A DNA stretch of 64,000 nucleotides from Rossellomorea marisflavi (GCF_009806575.1 NZ_CP047095.1:1344001-1408000); one strand, 5' to 3'; shown: positions 18,534-27,268, counted from the stretch's first letter. The notes: generated by a model not told the origin, from the sequence alone. Program-made: numbers and translations.

Positions 18534-20273
18534 TCAACCTTCTGCACGGACCGGGATATGCTTCATCTCATCGACGTCGAACAGGCCGAGGTCGGTGAGC
18601 TTGATGCTCGGGATGACGGGTAAGGTCAGGAAGGACAGGGTGAGGAAAGGATTGAAATCTCCAGTGAATCCGATATCCTTCAAGGACGTATTAAGCTCCT
18701 CCAGCCCCTTGAGTACTTCTACATGACCGGCACTGGACATCAATCCCCCGATCTCAAGGGAGAGGGATGCAATCACCGATCCGTCCTTCACCATTACAAG
18801 TCCGCCCTTCATGTCGCGCAGAGCCTTGATGGCGGCAAGCAGGTCGGAATCGTTGGTACCGACGGCAACAAGATTATGTGAATCATGGGCAACCGTCGTA
18901 GCAATGGTCCCTGCCTTCAGTCCGAAGCCCTTGACGATGCCGAGCCCGATATTGCCTGTTGCGTGATGCCTCTCCACCACGGCCATCTTCAATTGATCAT
19001 CTTCAATCGAAACGGAGAAGATACCTCCGGCTGTGTCCACGGTCTCGACCCGTTTAATGGTTTGAAGCTGATTCGGGATGATCTGAATGACGTTTGCTGT
19101 GCTGCCGCCATCCATTCGGATTGAAAGGTCTTCTGCCGCTACATCAGGAAAGTGGAGGGTATCGGCCAATGACATGGGCGGGGTTATATTCCCACCATTG
19201 ATGGAAAGGGTCTCCCCGTCCCGGGCAACCAGGCGCCCTCCTTTATAGACAGAAGCGATGCGCAAGGCATTTAGATCGTCAAGAAGGAGGAAATCGGCAT
19301 CGAATCCAGGTGCGATGGCCCCCTTGGTGTAGAGACCATAACATTCCGCTGCATTCAGCGTGGCCATTTGAATGGCCATGAGAGGGTCCATCCCTTCACC
19401 GATGGCCAGGCGGATATTGTGATCGATGCTTCCTTCTTCGACGAGATCATCAAGATGCTTGTCGTCCGTGCAGAACAGACAACGGCGCACATTCCGTTCA
19501 TTCACTACAGGTAGCAATTTTTTCAGATCCTTCGCCACGGACCCTTCACGGATGAGAAGGTACATTCCCCGTCGGAGTCTTGCCTTTGCGTCTTCCACTG
19601 TATTGCACTCATGGTCGGTTGATACGCCTGCTGCACGGTACACATTGATGGCTTCCTGGGGAAGACCGGCCAGATGGCCGTCGACAAGACGGCTGTACTC
19701 AGAGGTCAAGGCAATCTTGTCTATAAGGCCGGGGGAGGCTGATCGCAGGGAAGGATAATCCATCACTTCGGCAAGCCCGATGACGCGATCATGCTCGAAG
19801 AGTGGGCCAAGGTCATCAGCGCCAAGTTCCGCTCCCGAATTCTCAAATGGCGTTGCAGGTACACAGGATGGCAGCATGGTCAACGCATCAAGTGGAAGGT
19901 TTTCTGAATCATCGAGCATGAACTGTATGCCTTCGACTCCTGAGACATTCCCGATCTCATGCGGGTCGGTGATGACCGTTGTCACACCATGGGGGAGGAC
20001 CACTTTTGCAAATTCCGATGGCGGTACCATGGATGATTCGATATGCACGTGACCATCGATGAACGAAGGGCAGAGCCACTTCCCTTCTGCATCAATCGTT
20101 TCCTTTCCTTGGTAGTTTCCGATTCCCACGATGATGCCATCTGTGATCGCGACATCACCTTCTGCGATCTCCCTGTTGAATACATCTATGATTCGGGCAT
20201 TCTTTATCACGATATCAGCCGTGGCAGTACCGGCGGCTGCCTGTATCCGTCTTGTCAAATCAGTCTTTTTCAT
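18534..20273 (-). CDS. adeC: Adenine deaminase
   Basis: A 579-residue amidohydrolase-superfamily enzyme (AdeC of B. subtilis is 577) converting adenine to hypoxanthine and ammonia for purine salvage. Metal-binding motifs: DGHVHIESS near residue 90, TDPHEIGN near 120, DHECN near 225 and FCTDDKH near 272, plus VAHDSHN in the C-terminal adenine deaminase domain. The start is ATG 20273, nine bases after AGGAG; a TTG immediately before is also possible. Upstream lies a guanine-class purine riboswitch with a terminator, so expression should fall when guanine or hypoxanthine (the product) is plentiful. Confidence 0.95.
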   Translation of the reverse strand: MKKTDLTRRIQAAAGTATADIVIKNARIIDVFNREIAEGDVAITDGIIVGIGNYQGKETIDAEGKWLCPSFIDGHVHIESSMVPPSEFAKVVLPHGVTTVITDPHEIGNVSGVEGIQFMLDDSENLPLDALTMLPSCVPATPFENSGAELGADDLGPLFEHDRVIGLAEVMDYPSLRSASPGLIDKIALTSEYSRLVDGHLAGLPQEAINVYRAAGVSTDHECNTVEDAKARLRRGMYLLIREGSVAKDLKKLLPVVNERNVRRCLFCTDDKHLDDLVEEGSIDHNIRLAIGEGMDPLMAIQMATLNAAECYGLYTKGAIAPGFDADFLLLDDLNALRIASVYKGGRLVARDGETLSINGGNITPPMSLADTLHFPDVAAEDLSIRMDGGSTANVIQIIPNQLQTIKRVETVDTAGGIFSVSIEDDQLKMAVVERHHATGNIGLGIVKGFGLKAGTIATTVAHDSHNLVAVGTNDSDLLAAIKALRDMKGGLVMVKDGSVIASLSLEIGGLMSSAGHVEVLKGLEELNTSLKDIGFTGDFNPFLTLSFLTLPVIPSIKLTDLGLFDVDEMKHIPVRAEG

Positions 20274-20297
20274 CAACGTTTTCTCTCCTTTATAAAC

Positions 20298-20322
20298 AAA
20301 AAGCCCCGGGGTTCACCCAGGG
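20298..20322 (-). terminator. Expression-platform terminator of the adeC riboswitch
   Basis: On the minus strand, CCCTGGG pairs with CCCGGGG (one G-U) around a TGAAC loop, followed by CTTTTTG. It lies about 40 nt downstream of the aptamer and about 25 nt before the adeC start. A further stem (20332-20363, GACAGGG with CCCTGTC) sits between aptamer and terminator and may form the alternative antiterminating fold. Confidence 0.75.
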
Positions 20323-20362
20323 TTCGACGTTGGAGAAGGACAGGGCATACGGCCCCTGTCTC

Positions 20363-20429
20363 CTCGTAGTCAAACCATTTACGGTAGTTTGGTAGAAACT
20401 TTTGGACCATATTTCCAATATTATACGAG
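20363..20429 (-). ncRNA. Purine riboswitch aptamer, guanine class, upstream of adeC
   Basis: The minus-strand sequence aligns block by block with the xpt aptamer: P1 CTCGTA/TACGAG; P2 TTGGA/TCCAA closing loop AATATGG; junction AAGTTTCTACC; P3 AAAC/GTTT with loop ACCGTAAATGG; then GACTA before P1 closes. The specificity base (position 74, here complement of 20369) is C, which pairs with guanine or hypoxanthine; adenine-class switches have U there. With the terminator downstream it should act as an OFF switch. Known family rules give the specificity; ligand binding here is inference. Confidence 0.93.
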
Positions 20430-20465
20430 AACACTCATGCTGCTATTAAAATGTTTAAGGAACAT

Positions 20466-20493
20466 TGTATATCCTGCTCTTTAGAAATGTCAA
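20466..20493 (-). promoter_or_regulatory. Sigma-A promoter of adeC
   Basis: Minus strand: consensus TTGACA (20488-20493), 16-base spacer, TATACA (20466-20471). It places the transcription start some 30 bases before the aptamer. Confidence 0.7.
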
Positions 20494-20619
20494 TGAAAAA
20501 TGGAAAGAACGGACCGGAAAAGGGCGGATTCAGGGTTCCGAATGGATCAGCACATCCAATGTGCTCAATCGGCAGGTTTAGAGTTGCAGGAAAAATGTAA
20601 CCGTTATACATTAGATGTA

Positions 20620-20639
20620 CAAGGTTCGATCAAACCTTG
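20620..20639 (+). other. Inverted repeat upstream of the DUF4397-sortase operon
   Basis: CAAGGTT and AACCTTG, perfect seven-base arms with a six-base spacer, about 30 bases upstream of the start codon and just downstream of a TATACA (20605-20610) that could be a -10. Possible operator or 5' leader hairpin. From 20500 to 20604 I see only a second small perfect hairpin (20549-20565). Confidence 0.35.
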
Positions 20640-20667
20640 CATAAAACATATACAAGGAGTGGAGTGA

Positions 20668-21453
20668 ATGAAAAAGCTTTTTGCAATGTTGGTCGCAGTG
20701 TTGATGACGTTTGGTGTATCGGGAGCTGCTTTTGCGGCAGATGGAGATGCCATGGTGCGAATCGTGCACGCATCCCCTGACGCACCGGCTGTCGATGTTT
20801 ATGTAGATGGTAATGCAGTGGTTGAGGGAGCAGAATTCAAAGCCGCCACTGACTATATGGAGCTTCCTGCAGGTGACCACAAAGTGGAGATCTTTGCAGC
20901 TGGAACAAAGGAAGATCCGGTGATTTCACAAGATCTTACTGTTGAAGCTGGTATGGCTTACACGGTCGCAGCCGCCAATACCCTTGAGAATCTTGAACTT
21001 GTCGTAGCCAATGATTCCATGGACGTAACCGAAGGCAAGACAAAAGTAAGGGTCGGCCATTTATCCCCTGATGCACCAACAGTCGATGTTGGACTGAAGG
21101 ATGGAGATGCGTTGTTCGAAGGAGCAGAATTCAAAGCCATCACGGATTATCAGGAATTGGATCCTGGAACGTATGATCTTGAAATCCGCACACCTGAAGG
21201 AGAGCAAGTATTGGATCTTTCCGGAACAGAACTAGCTGAAAATACCGTATACAGTGTGTTTGCCATCAATACAGCAGACAAACTTGAAGTACTTGTATTG
21301 AAAGATTACACGCTCATGCCAGGTGGAATGCCTGAAACCGGTATGGGAGGAGCGGCTGATCAAAATACAATGCTTCCGATCGTAGCAGCTGTTGCAGTGC
21401 TTGGTGGAGGAGCACTACTATTCATCAACCGTAAAAAATTATTCTCTTCTTAA
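20668..21453 (+). CDS. DUF4397 surface protein with sortase-type C-terminus
   Basis: A 261-residue secreted protein: signal peptide (residues 1-24, ending FAA), then two DUF4397 repeats. The first starts at VRIVHASPDAPAVDVYVDG (about 28), the second at VRVGHLSPDAPTVDVGL (about 125). The C-terminus has MPETGMGG, a sorting motif variant (Met for Leu in LPXTG), a hydrophobic segment (LPIVAAVAVLGGGALLFI) and a basic RKK tail, so cell-wall anchoring is predicted. Its stop overlaps the next gene's start (TAATG), and that gene is a sortase, its likely dedicated anchoring enzyme. The start ATG follows AAGGAGTGGAG. Confidence 0.88.
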   Translation: MKKLFAMLVAVLMTFGVSGAAFAADGDAMVRIVHASPDAPAVDVYVDGNAVVEGAEFKAATDYMELPAGDHKVEIFAAGTKEDPVISQDLTVEAGMAYTVAAANTLENLELVVANDSMDVTEGKTKVRVGHLSPDAPTVDVGLKDGDALFEGAEFKAITDYQELDPGTYDLEIRTPEGEQVLDLSGTELAENTVYSVFAINTADKLEVLVLKDYTLMPGGMPETGMGGAADQNTMLPIVAAVAVLGGGALLFINRKKLFSS

Positions 21454-22067
21454 TGAAGCGGATCGCGGTTGTCCTGTTCATCCCGTTGCTTCTGGCCGCA
21501 TGCTCCAATGACCCTTCCACTGCACCGGAAGCGGATGAACCCGTCCAAAAGGTACAAGCGGTGAAGCCTGCTGTTCAAACAGCCAACGTGCAGGATGATG
21601 AACAATCGATCACTCCGGAATCGATTACGATCCCTTCACTTGATATCGATGCCCCTGTGAAAGCATTCGGTCTGGATAAGGAAGGGAATATGGAGCTTCC
21701 CAAAAACGGGAAGGATGTCGCCTGGTTCTCACCTGGGATTCGTCCCGGGGAACGGGGAAATGCCGTCCTGGCAGGGCATGTCGATGACGAAAAGCAGCCT
21801 GCGGTCTTTTTCGACCTGAAAAATATCAAGAAGGGGGACAGGATCATCCTGAAGGGAAAGGATGATGAAGAACTCGTCTTTGAGGTGAAGGATAAACAAG
21901 CCTATCTGAAAGATGATGCCCCCCTTCGGAAGATTTTCGGGCCGGGAGATCATATCGGTCTTAATATCATTACATGCACAGGATATTTTGACCACGATAT
22001 TCATAATTATGTCGAGCGCCTGGTCGTTTATACAGAGCTCGTCACAGATGAAAAAGCATCCGGGTGA
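21453..22067 (+). CDS. Class F-like sortase, predicted lipoprotein
   Basis: A 204-residue transpeptidase expected to cleave the MPETG motif of the preceding protein and attach it to peptidoglycan. The sortase core spans about residues 55-200: catalytic His in LAGHVDD (about 108), Cys in NIITCTGYFD (about 175) and Arg in NYVERLVVY (about 190). Unusually, the N-terminus is not a plain membrane anchor: MKRIAVVLFIPLLLAACSN contains a lipobox (LAAC), so the enzyme may be lipid-anchored. The start ATG shares its A with the previous stop, implying translational coupling. A terminator follows immediately. Confidence 0.87.
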   Translation: MKRIAVVLFIPLLLAACSNDPSTAPEADEPVQKVQAVKPAVQTANVQDDEQSITPESITIPSLDIDAPVKAFGLDKEGNMELPKNGKDVAWFSPGIRPGERGNAVLAGHVDDEKQPAVFFDLKNIKKGDRIILKGKDDEELVFEVKDKQAYLKDDAPLRKIFGPGDHIGLNIITCTGYFDHDIHNYVERLVVYTELVTDEKASG

Positions 22068-22083
22068 ACCGGATGCTTTTTTT
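22051..22083 (+). terminator. Terminator after the sortase gene
   Basis: AAAAAGCATCCGG / CCGGATGCTTTTTTT with a GTGAA loop; the stem overlaps the last codons of the sortase. Confidence 0.88.
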
Positions 22084-22174
22084 CAGGTGGTAGTGAATCC
22101 TTACAGGTATGGAGGCATGTTCCATTTGTGGAATGATCATCTCTCCCGTGCCTTCATCTTCAACACATAATAGG

Positions 22175-22201
22175 GTTTAACTGCGTAGGGAATAAGGGAA
22201 A
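22175..22201 (+). promoter_or_regulatory. Possible sigma-B promoter upstream of the alpha/beta hydrolase
   Basis: GTTTAA and GGGAAA separated by 15 bases, within the range allowed for the general stress sigma factor (GTTTAA-N12/15-GGGWAW). It is 120 bases upstream of the start codon. Weak, motif only. The rest of 22084-22323 shows nothing else convincing. Confidence 0.3.
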
Positions 22202-22323
22202 AAGGGGTAGAGACAATCTAGTTCAGAAATCTTCGGAAGATACCCTTTCCACAACTGACGGGTGATCCTACTTACCATTGACAGGCTTCCATGAGATGAC
22301 TGACGATCGAAGGAGAACGAGTG

Positions 22324-23301
22324 ATGAAAAGACGAATCATTTGGTTGATCGGTTCATTGTTGGCCCTCGTTGTCATCGTCCTGGGGCTTGCGGGTAACTA
22401 TATATATGATCTTGCCATCAGCCGCAACAGCGGTGTTGTCCAGCTCTACGGAGGAACGGATGAGGCGGTGGAAGCTGTGAGCGCATTGGAAGAAGAACAA
22501 AAAAGGCTGGAAGAACTGCGCAGTTGGACGAGCAGGCAAAAATTCGAACAGGTATCCATCCAATCAGACGACGGTCTGACCTTGAAAGGCCTGTACCTCA
22601 AGAATAAGTATCCGAACGGAAAGACGGTCGTTCTTGCCCACGGATACAAGGGAAACAGTGACCAGCTTCCGGAGGTGACACGGTTTTATTATCGCCAAGG
22701 CTATAACATCCTTAAGCCCGATGCGAGGGGACACGGGGATAGTGAAGGCGACTATATCGGGTATGGCTGGCCAGACCGGCTCGATTATGTGAAATGGATC
22801 GATTTCCTCGTCAAGGAGAAGGGGGAGGAAGCAATCTTCCTTCACGGGTTTTCCATGGGGGCATCCACTGTCCTGATGACGAGTGGAGAAGATCTGCCGC
22901 CGGAAGTGAAAGGGATCATTTCCGATAGTGCGTATACGAATCTGGAGGACGAGCTTGCCCATCAGCTGAAATACCTCTATGATCTGCCAGCCTTCCCCCT
23001 TGTTGACGCCACTTCCATCGTCACCAAGATCCGGGCAGGGTACTCTTTCAAAGAGGCATCTGCTGTCGAGCAGGTAAAGAAGAATGATCTCCCCCTCCTG
23101 ATCATTCACGGAGCTGAAGATGAACTGGTCCCAACGGAGATGGCAACGGAAATCTATAAGGCAGCCGGAGGGAAAAAGGACATGTGGATCGTCCCGGAAG
23201 CAGGTCATACGGAAGGATTCCTTGTTAATGAAACAGATTATGGTACGAAAGTCATTGACTTTGTCAATGAAGCGATGATGGAACAGGAAGAAAATAATTG
23301 A
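22324..23301 (+). CDS. Membrane-anchored alpha/beta hydrolase
   Basis: A 325-residue protein with one N-terminal membrane segment (about residues 5-28) and an extracytoplasmic alpha/beta-hydrolase domain. Visible motifs: oxyanion-loop LAHGYKGNSDQ (about 103), the nucleophile elbow GFSMGAS (Ser about 178), acid-bearing HGAEDELVP (about 260) and His in PEAGHTEG (about 292), a complete triad. It resembles the YqkD/YfhM-like Bacillus hydrolases, probably an esterase or peptidase of unknown substrate. ATG 22324 is eight bases from AGGAG; GTG 22321 is the alternative. Monocistronic with its own terminator. Confidence 0.85.
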   Translation: MKRRIIWLIGSLLALVVIVLGLAGNYIYDLAISRNSGVVQLYGGTDEAVEAVSALEEEQKRLEELRSWTSRQKFEQVSIQSDDGLTLKGLYLKNKYPNGKTVVLAHGYKGNSDQLPEVTRFYYRQGYNILKPDARGHGDSEGDYIGYGWPDRLDYVKWIDFLVKEKGEEAIFLHGFSMGASTVLMTSGEDLPPEVKGIISDSAYTNLEDELAHQLKYLYDLPAFPLVDATSIVTKIRAGYSFKEASAVEQVKKNDLPLLIIHGAEDELVPTEMATEIYKAAGGKKDMWIVPEAGHTEGFLVNETDYGTKVIDFVNEAMMEQEENN

Positions 23302-23308
23302 GGATGCT

Positions 23309-23342
23309 CCGTCCCCTAAGGTAGTCTGGGGACGGTTTTTTT
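23309..23342 (+). terminator. Terminator after the alpha/beta hydrolase gene
   Basis: CCGTCCCC / GGGGACGG stem with an 11-base loop and a T-run. Confidence 0.88.
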
Positions 23343-23393
23343 GTATGATAATCGCTAAGTGAGAAGTTTTTGAAAAAAGTTCCTCTCAGATCA

Positions 23394-23421
23394 TTGTAAA
23401 ATTCTGATTATTAGGTATAAT
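23394..23421 (+). promoter_or_regulatory. Sigma-A promoter of the FAD-dehydrogenase/BASS operon
   Basis: TTGTAA and a consensus TATAAT separated by 16 bases, 32 bases upstream of the start codon. Confidence 0.65.
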
Positions 23422-23453
23422 TCGACAATAACCATCATCAGGAGGAGAAGCAT

Positions 23454-24848
23454 ATGAACACAGACACAGAAACATTATATGAAGAACTTCAGAACGTACT
23501 GGGGAAAGACCAGATATCAACCAATATAACAGTGAGGGAGCAGCACGGGAGAGATGAGTCCTATCACGAACCGAGTAATCCTGATTTCGTGGTCTTCCCC
23601 TCTTGTGCAGAAGACGTAAGGGCCATCGTGAAGACAGCGGCTGCTCACGAAGTACCGGTGATCCCATTTGGACTTGGAACAAGTCTGGAAGGACATGTCA
23701 TTCCGTATGACCGGGGAATCACGATCGATTTCTCCGGAATGAATGAGATAGTGGAAGTAAGGGAGAAGGATTTTTTGGTTACCGTGCAGCCGGGTGTGAC
23801 ACGCTCCCAGCTCAATAAGGAACTCAAGAAACATGGATTGTTCTTTTCCGTCGACCCCGGGGCCGATGCGACCCTTGGTGGGATGGCGGCCACTAATGCC
23901 AGCGGGACAACTTCAGTAAAATATGGGGTCATGCGTGACCAGGTCCGTGATCTGGAGGTGGTGACTCCCGACGGTAGTATCATACATACCGGGAACCTTG
24001 CACAGAAATCTTCCTCGGGTTACCATCTCAACAGTTTGTTTGTAGGGTCTGAAGGAACGCTCGGATGCATAACGGAACTGACCTTGAGAGTATACGGGAT
24101 ACCAGAGCATATCGTGGCGGCAAGAGCCGCATTCCAGGAGCTCGATGATGCTGTGGAAGCCGTTGTATCGATCCTGCAGGCGGGTGTCCCGATTGCCAGG
24201 GTCGAGCTTCTCGATGAAACATCCATGGTTCAGGCAAATCTATTCAGTGAGACGGATTATCGTGAAAAGCCGACGCTCTTCCTTGAGTTTCACGGGAACG
24301 AAGCAGGTCTCGCACAGGATGTGGAATTCACAAAGGAAATCGTCGCTGATCATGGGTGTGAGTCTATTGACTTTGAAACGGACCAAGGGGCAAGGAATCG
24401 ATTATGGGATGCCCGTCATAATCTTGCATACGCCTATATTCATGGAAACAAAGGCAAAAAGATGATGGTGACCGATGTCTGCGTGCCGATATCCGAGCTT
24501 TCCGGGGCCATCAGGGACGCCAGGCAGAGGCTTGATACCCTCGGACTCACAGGTGGCATACTCGGTCATGTAGGCGATGGAAACTACCATGTGCTCCTCA
24601 TGATCGATATGGAGGATCCTCAGGAAGTGGAGAAAGCCGCACAGTTCAACCAAGAGATCGTTGAATATGCCCTCGAGCGCAGGGGTACCTGTACGGGTGA
24701 GCACGGCGTCGGGGTAGGGAAGCAAAAGTATCAGGAAATGGAGCACGGTGATTCACTGCGGGTGATGGAGCGGATCAAGGAAGCCCTCGACCCCAAGGGG
24801 ATCTTCAATCCCAACAAGCTGATCAAACAGAAGGAGGTGGGACAATGA
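23454..24848 (+). CDS. FAD-linked 2-hydroxyacid dehydrogenase (GlcD / D-lactate dehydrogenase type)
   Basis: A 464-residue flavoprotein of the VAO/PCMH fold with a C-terminal FAD-oxidase cap. FAD-binding features: VIPFGLGTSLEG near residue 65, DPGADATLGGMAATNASG near 130 and GSEGTLGCITE near 198. The C-terminal histidine motifs are HVGDGNYH (about 378) and GTCTGEHGVGVGK (about 410-422), which bind the hydroxyacid substrate and metal. It oxidises a D-2-hydroxyacid such as lactate or glycolate to the oxoacid. ATG 23454 follows AGGAGGAG. It overlaps the downstream BASS transporter by four bases, so the transporter probably carries the substrate or product. Confidence 0.9.
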   Translation: MNTDTETLYEELQNVLGKDQISTNITVREQHGRDESYHEPSNPDFVVFPSCAEDVRAIVKTAAAHEVPVIPFGLGTSLEGHVIPYDRGITIDFSGMNEIVEVREKDFLVTVQPGVTRSQLNKELKKHGLFFSVDPGADATLGGMAATNASGTTSVKYGVMRDQVRDLEVVTPDGSIIHTGNLAQKSSSGYHLNSLFVGSEGTLGCITELTLRVYGIPEHIVAARAAFQELDDAVEAVVSILQAGVPIARVELLDETSMVQANLFSETDYREKPTLFLEFHGNEAGLAQDVEFTKEIVADHGCESIDFETDQGARNRLWDARHNLAYAYIHGNKGKKMMVTDVCVPISELSGAIRDARQRLDTLGLTGGILGHVGDGNYHVLLMIDMEDPQEVEKAAQFNQEIVEYALERRGTCTGEHGVGVGKQKYQEMEHGDSLRVMERIKEALDPKGIFNPNKLIKQKEVGQ

Positions 24849-25807
24849 AGATCCTTGAGACCATCAGCAGGGCTGCAGGTAAGTACTTTGCCTTCTGGGT
24901 CATCCTTGTAGCGGTCGTGGCCTATTTCATCCCGGCACCGTTCCTTCCCCTTGGCGGGTATATCACGATCCTCCTCGGTGTGGTCATGTTCGGGATGGGG
25001 CTGACGCTAAAACCGGTTGATTTTCAGTTGGTTGTGAAGAAGCCGCTTCCGGTCATCGTCGGGATCCTGGCACAGTTCTTGATCATGCCCCTCGGTGCGC
25101 TTCTGATTGCCAACCTTCTCGGCCTCTCAGATCAATTGGCTGCGGGACTTGTCCTTCTAGGCTCGGTACCGGGCGGGACAGCTTCAAACGTAATGGTCTA
25201 TCTTGCCCGTGGGAACCTTGCCTTGTCGGTCGCCATGACGTCGCTATCAACCCTTATTGCCCCTATCGCTACTCCGTTGATCCTTCTTGGACTGGCAGGA
25301 CAGTGGATGCCGGTGGATCCCGTGGCCATGTTCCTGTCGATCTTCCAGGTGATCATTGTGCCGATCACGCTTGGTATCATCGTCCAAAAGCTTCTGCCTG
25401 CACTGGTTGAGAAGAGTCTCGATATCATCCCGCTGATCTCGGTACTCGCCATCATGACGATCGTAACAGCCGTCGTTTCTGCCAACGCCCCGAGCATCCG
25501 TACTTCCGGAACAATCATCTTTGTTGCCGTGATGCTTCATAATCTGCTCGGTCTGACCTTGGGGTATGTGGCCGCCATCATCATGAAACTGAAGGAAGGG
25601 GATAGAAGGGCGATTTCCATAGAGGTCGGCATGCAGAACTCAGGACTCGGTGTGGCACTTGCCACCGCCCATTTTGGTCCACTTGCTGCACTTCCAAGCG
25701 TAATCGGTGCAGTCTGGCATAATATATCAGGTCCGATCCTGGCAACCTATTGGAGTAAGAAACCTGCTAAAGTCGATGAGACGGAAGAGAAGGTGAAAGC
25801 TGGATAA
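24845..25807 (+). CDS. BASS-family sodium-dependent transporter (YocS/PanS-like)
   Basis: A 320-residue membrane protein with about ten transmembrane segments of the bile acid:sodium symporter family. Motifs include GLTLKPVDFQLV (about residue 52), GSVPGGTASNVMVYLARGN (about 108-126, the sodium/substrate crossover) and EVGMQNSGLGVALA (about 258), all hallmarks of bacterial BASS proteins. Members carry organic anions, including 2-oxoacids such as pantoate or pyruvate. Its ATGA overlap with the upstream hydroxyacid dehydrogenase suggests import of a hydroxyacid or export of an oxoacid. It ends in a terminator shared with the convergent atoE-like gene. Confidence 0.88.
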   Translation: MKILETISRAAGKYFAFWVILVAVVAYFIPAPFLPLGGYITILLGVVMFGMGLTLKPVDFQLVVKKPLPVIVGILAQFLIMPLGALLIANLLGLSDQLAAGLVLLGSVPGGTASNVMVYLARGNLALSVAMTSLSTLIAPIATPLILLGLAGQWMPVDPVAMFLSIFQVIIVPITLGIIVQKLLPALVEKSLDIIPLISVLAIMTIVTAVVSANAPSIRTSGTIIFVAVMLHNLLGLTLGYVAAIIMKLKEGDRRAISIEVGMQNSGLGVALATAHFGPLAALPSVIGAVWHNISGPILATYWSKKPAKVDETEEKVKAG

Positions 25808-25809
25808 TC

Positions 25810-25850
25810 AAAAATGGCTGAAGGGGGATGTATCCCCATCAGCCATTTTT
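25810..25850. terminator. Bidirectional terminator
   Basis: AAAAATGGCTGA pairs with TCAGCCATTTTT, with an inner GGGGAT/ATCCCC stem. It serves the BASS gene (+) and the atoE-like gene (-). Confidence 0.88.
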
Positions 25851-25853
25851 CGA

Positions 25854-27166
25854 TTAATAAAGGAACAACATGAGGACGGTGGTCACGACCCCGACCCATA
25901 CGGCCAGGATGAAACAGTAGCCCATGATGTGGCGGATATGCAGTCCGACGATGCTGAGGATCGGGAGGGCCCAGAAAGGCTGGATGAGATTGGTCCATGC
26001 ATCGCCCCATCCGACGGCCATGGCGATGGTGGAAGGCTCCACTCCCAGATTCATCCCTGCAGGTACTTGGAGTGGCCCCTGCAAAGCCCATTGACCGCCA
26101 CCGGACGGCGCCAGGAGATTGACGATTCCCGCTGTCCAGTACGTGAAGATATCGAAGGTTTCTTTATTGGCGATCGATGTCATCCCCTGAATGATGCTTT
26201 CTCCTAACCCCGAACTGGTCAGAACAGCGATGATCCCTGCATAAAATGGAAACTGCAGGATGATGGGGGAGGTGGATCCCGCAGCTTCCTTGAACGCTTC
26301 GCCAAATGAACGCAGGGATCCATGGAAGATCAAGCCGAGGGAAAGAAATAAAAGATTGATGATGTTCAGGTCAAGGTCCCGGCCCAATATGAATTCATGG
26401 ATTACATAGATCATACCGATCAATCCTGTCACGACCCCGAGTATAGGAGTCGTCTCAAGCCTTGATGCAGGAGTCGCTTCCACGCCGGTCTGGACATTGA
26501 CCTTCTTTTGGGTGATCTTTTCTTCATAAGGGGTCACCTCCCCCTTTGGTGCCATCAGGCAGATGACGACGGGCATCGTTACGAAGAGAACGAGAAATAT
26601 GATGATGGTGGAAGGGCTGAAAATCGTTTCAGAAGTTGGGATGACGCCCATGAGATCGACAAGGAAATGATCGTTGGTTGCGACGGTGAGTCCGATCGAG
26701 CTTGATAATCCTGCTGTATAAAGGGCAGTGGGGAATAAGCAGCTGCTACAAGCAGAGGGAAGTGAACGTTTGGATTGCGCCTGCCGATTTCCCTCACCAG
26801 GATGGCACCGACCACCACGGCAAGCCCCCAGTTGATGTAATAGGCGGCGCCCGATAGGCAAAATGTATACACATAGGCCTTTGTCGGGGTGTCGGCCCAT
26901 TCGGCCAGTTGCTGTAGCCCCTTTTTGACAAAAGGAACGGATGCAAGGACCATGCCGGTCAAAAGCAAAAGGACCATTTGCATGGTAAACGTCAAATATA
27001 CCCAGAAACCGTCCCCGAATGATTTAACAAGGCTGAGGGGCTCTGCAGGCTTCAGGAAAATCCCGATACCGAAGACGAGGAGCGTAAGCAGGACAGCAAT
27101 GACGAAAGCATCTGGCAAGTATCGCTGGACAAGTCTTGATAACCTGTCGGCAATGGAAGCTAACAT
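25854..27166 (-). pseudogene. Short-chain fatty acid transporter (AtoE family), frameshifted
   Basis: The two overlapping minus-strand frames together encode one AtoE-type permease of about 438 residues, the family's usual length. The N-terminal part (MLASIADRLSRLVQRYLPDA onward) runs to LLVAAAYSP. The C-terminal part resumes as TALYTAGLSSSIGLTVATND and continues through VIPTSETIFS and APSGGGQWALQGP, a conserved family motif. The break is at the plus-strand GGGG tract 26730-26733; adding one base there joins the frames as AAYSPTALYTAGLS. ATG 27166 has AAAGGAG upstream. It would import short-chain fatty acids such as acetoacetate or butyrate. A real pseudogene or a homopolymer error; compare gltA. 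Confidence 0.85.
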
Positions 27167-27228
27167 GATGAACAACTCCTTTCGATGATTGACTACAGTA
27201 TATTGGGATTTGTCCAGGTTCATGAGCA

Positions 27229-27262
27229 CAAAAAAGCCGGATCTTGGAAGATCCGGCTTTGT
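27229..27262 (-). terminator. Terminator of the siderophore uptake operon
   Basis: AAGCCGGATCTT / AAGATCCGGCTT perfect stem with a two-base loop; on the minus strand it ends in TTTTTTG. It lies seven bases after the last gene of the iron operon. Confidence 0.88.
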
Positions 27263-27268
27263 GCCCTT

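Noticed and set aside
20363..20429. Adenine-class riboswitch before adeC
   Set aside because: The specificity base is C, not U, so the guanine class is the correct call despite the adenine-using enzyme.
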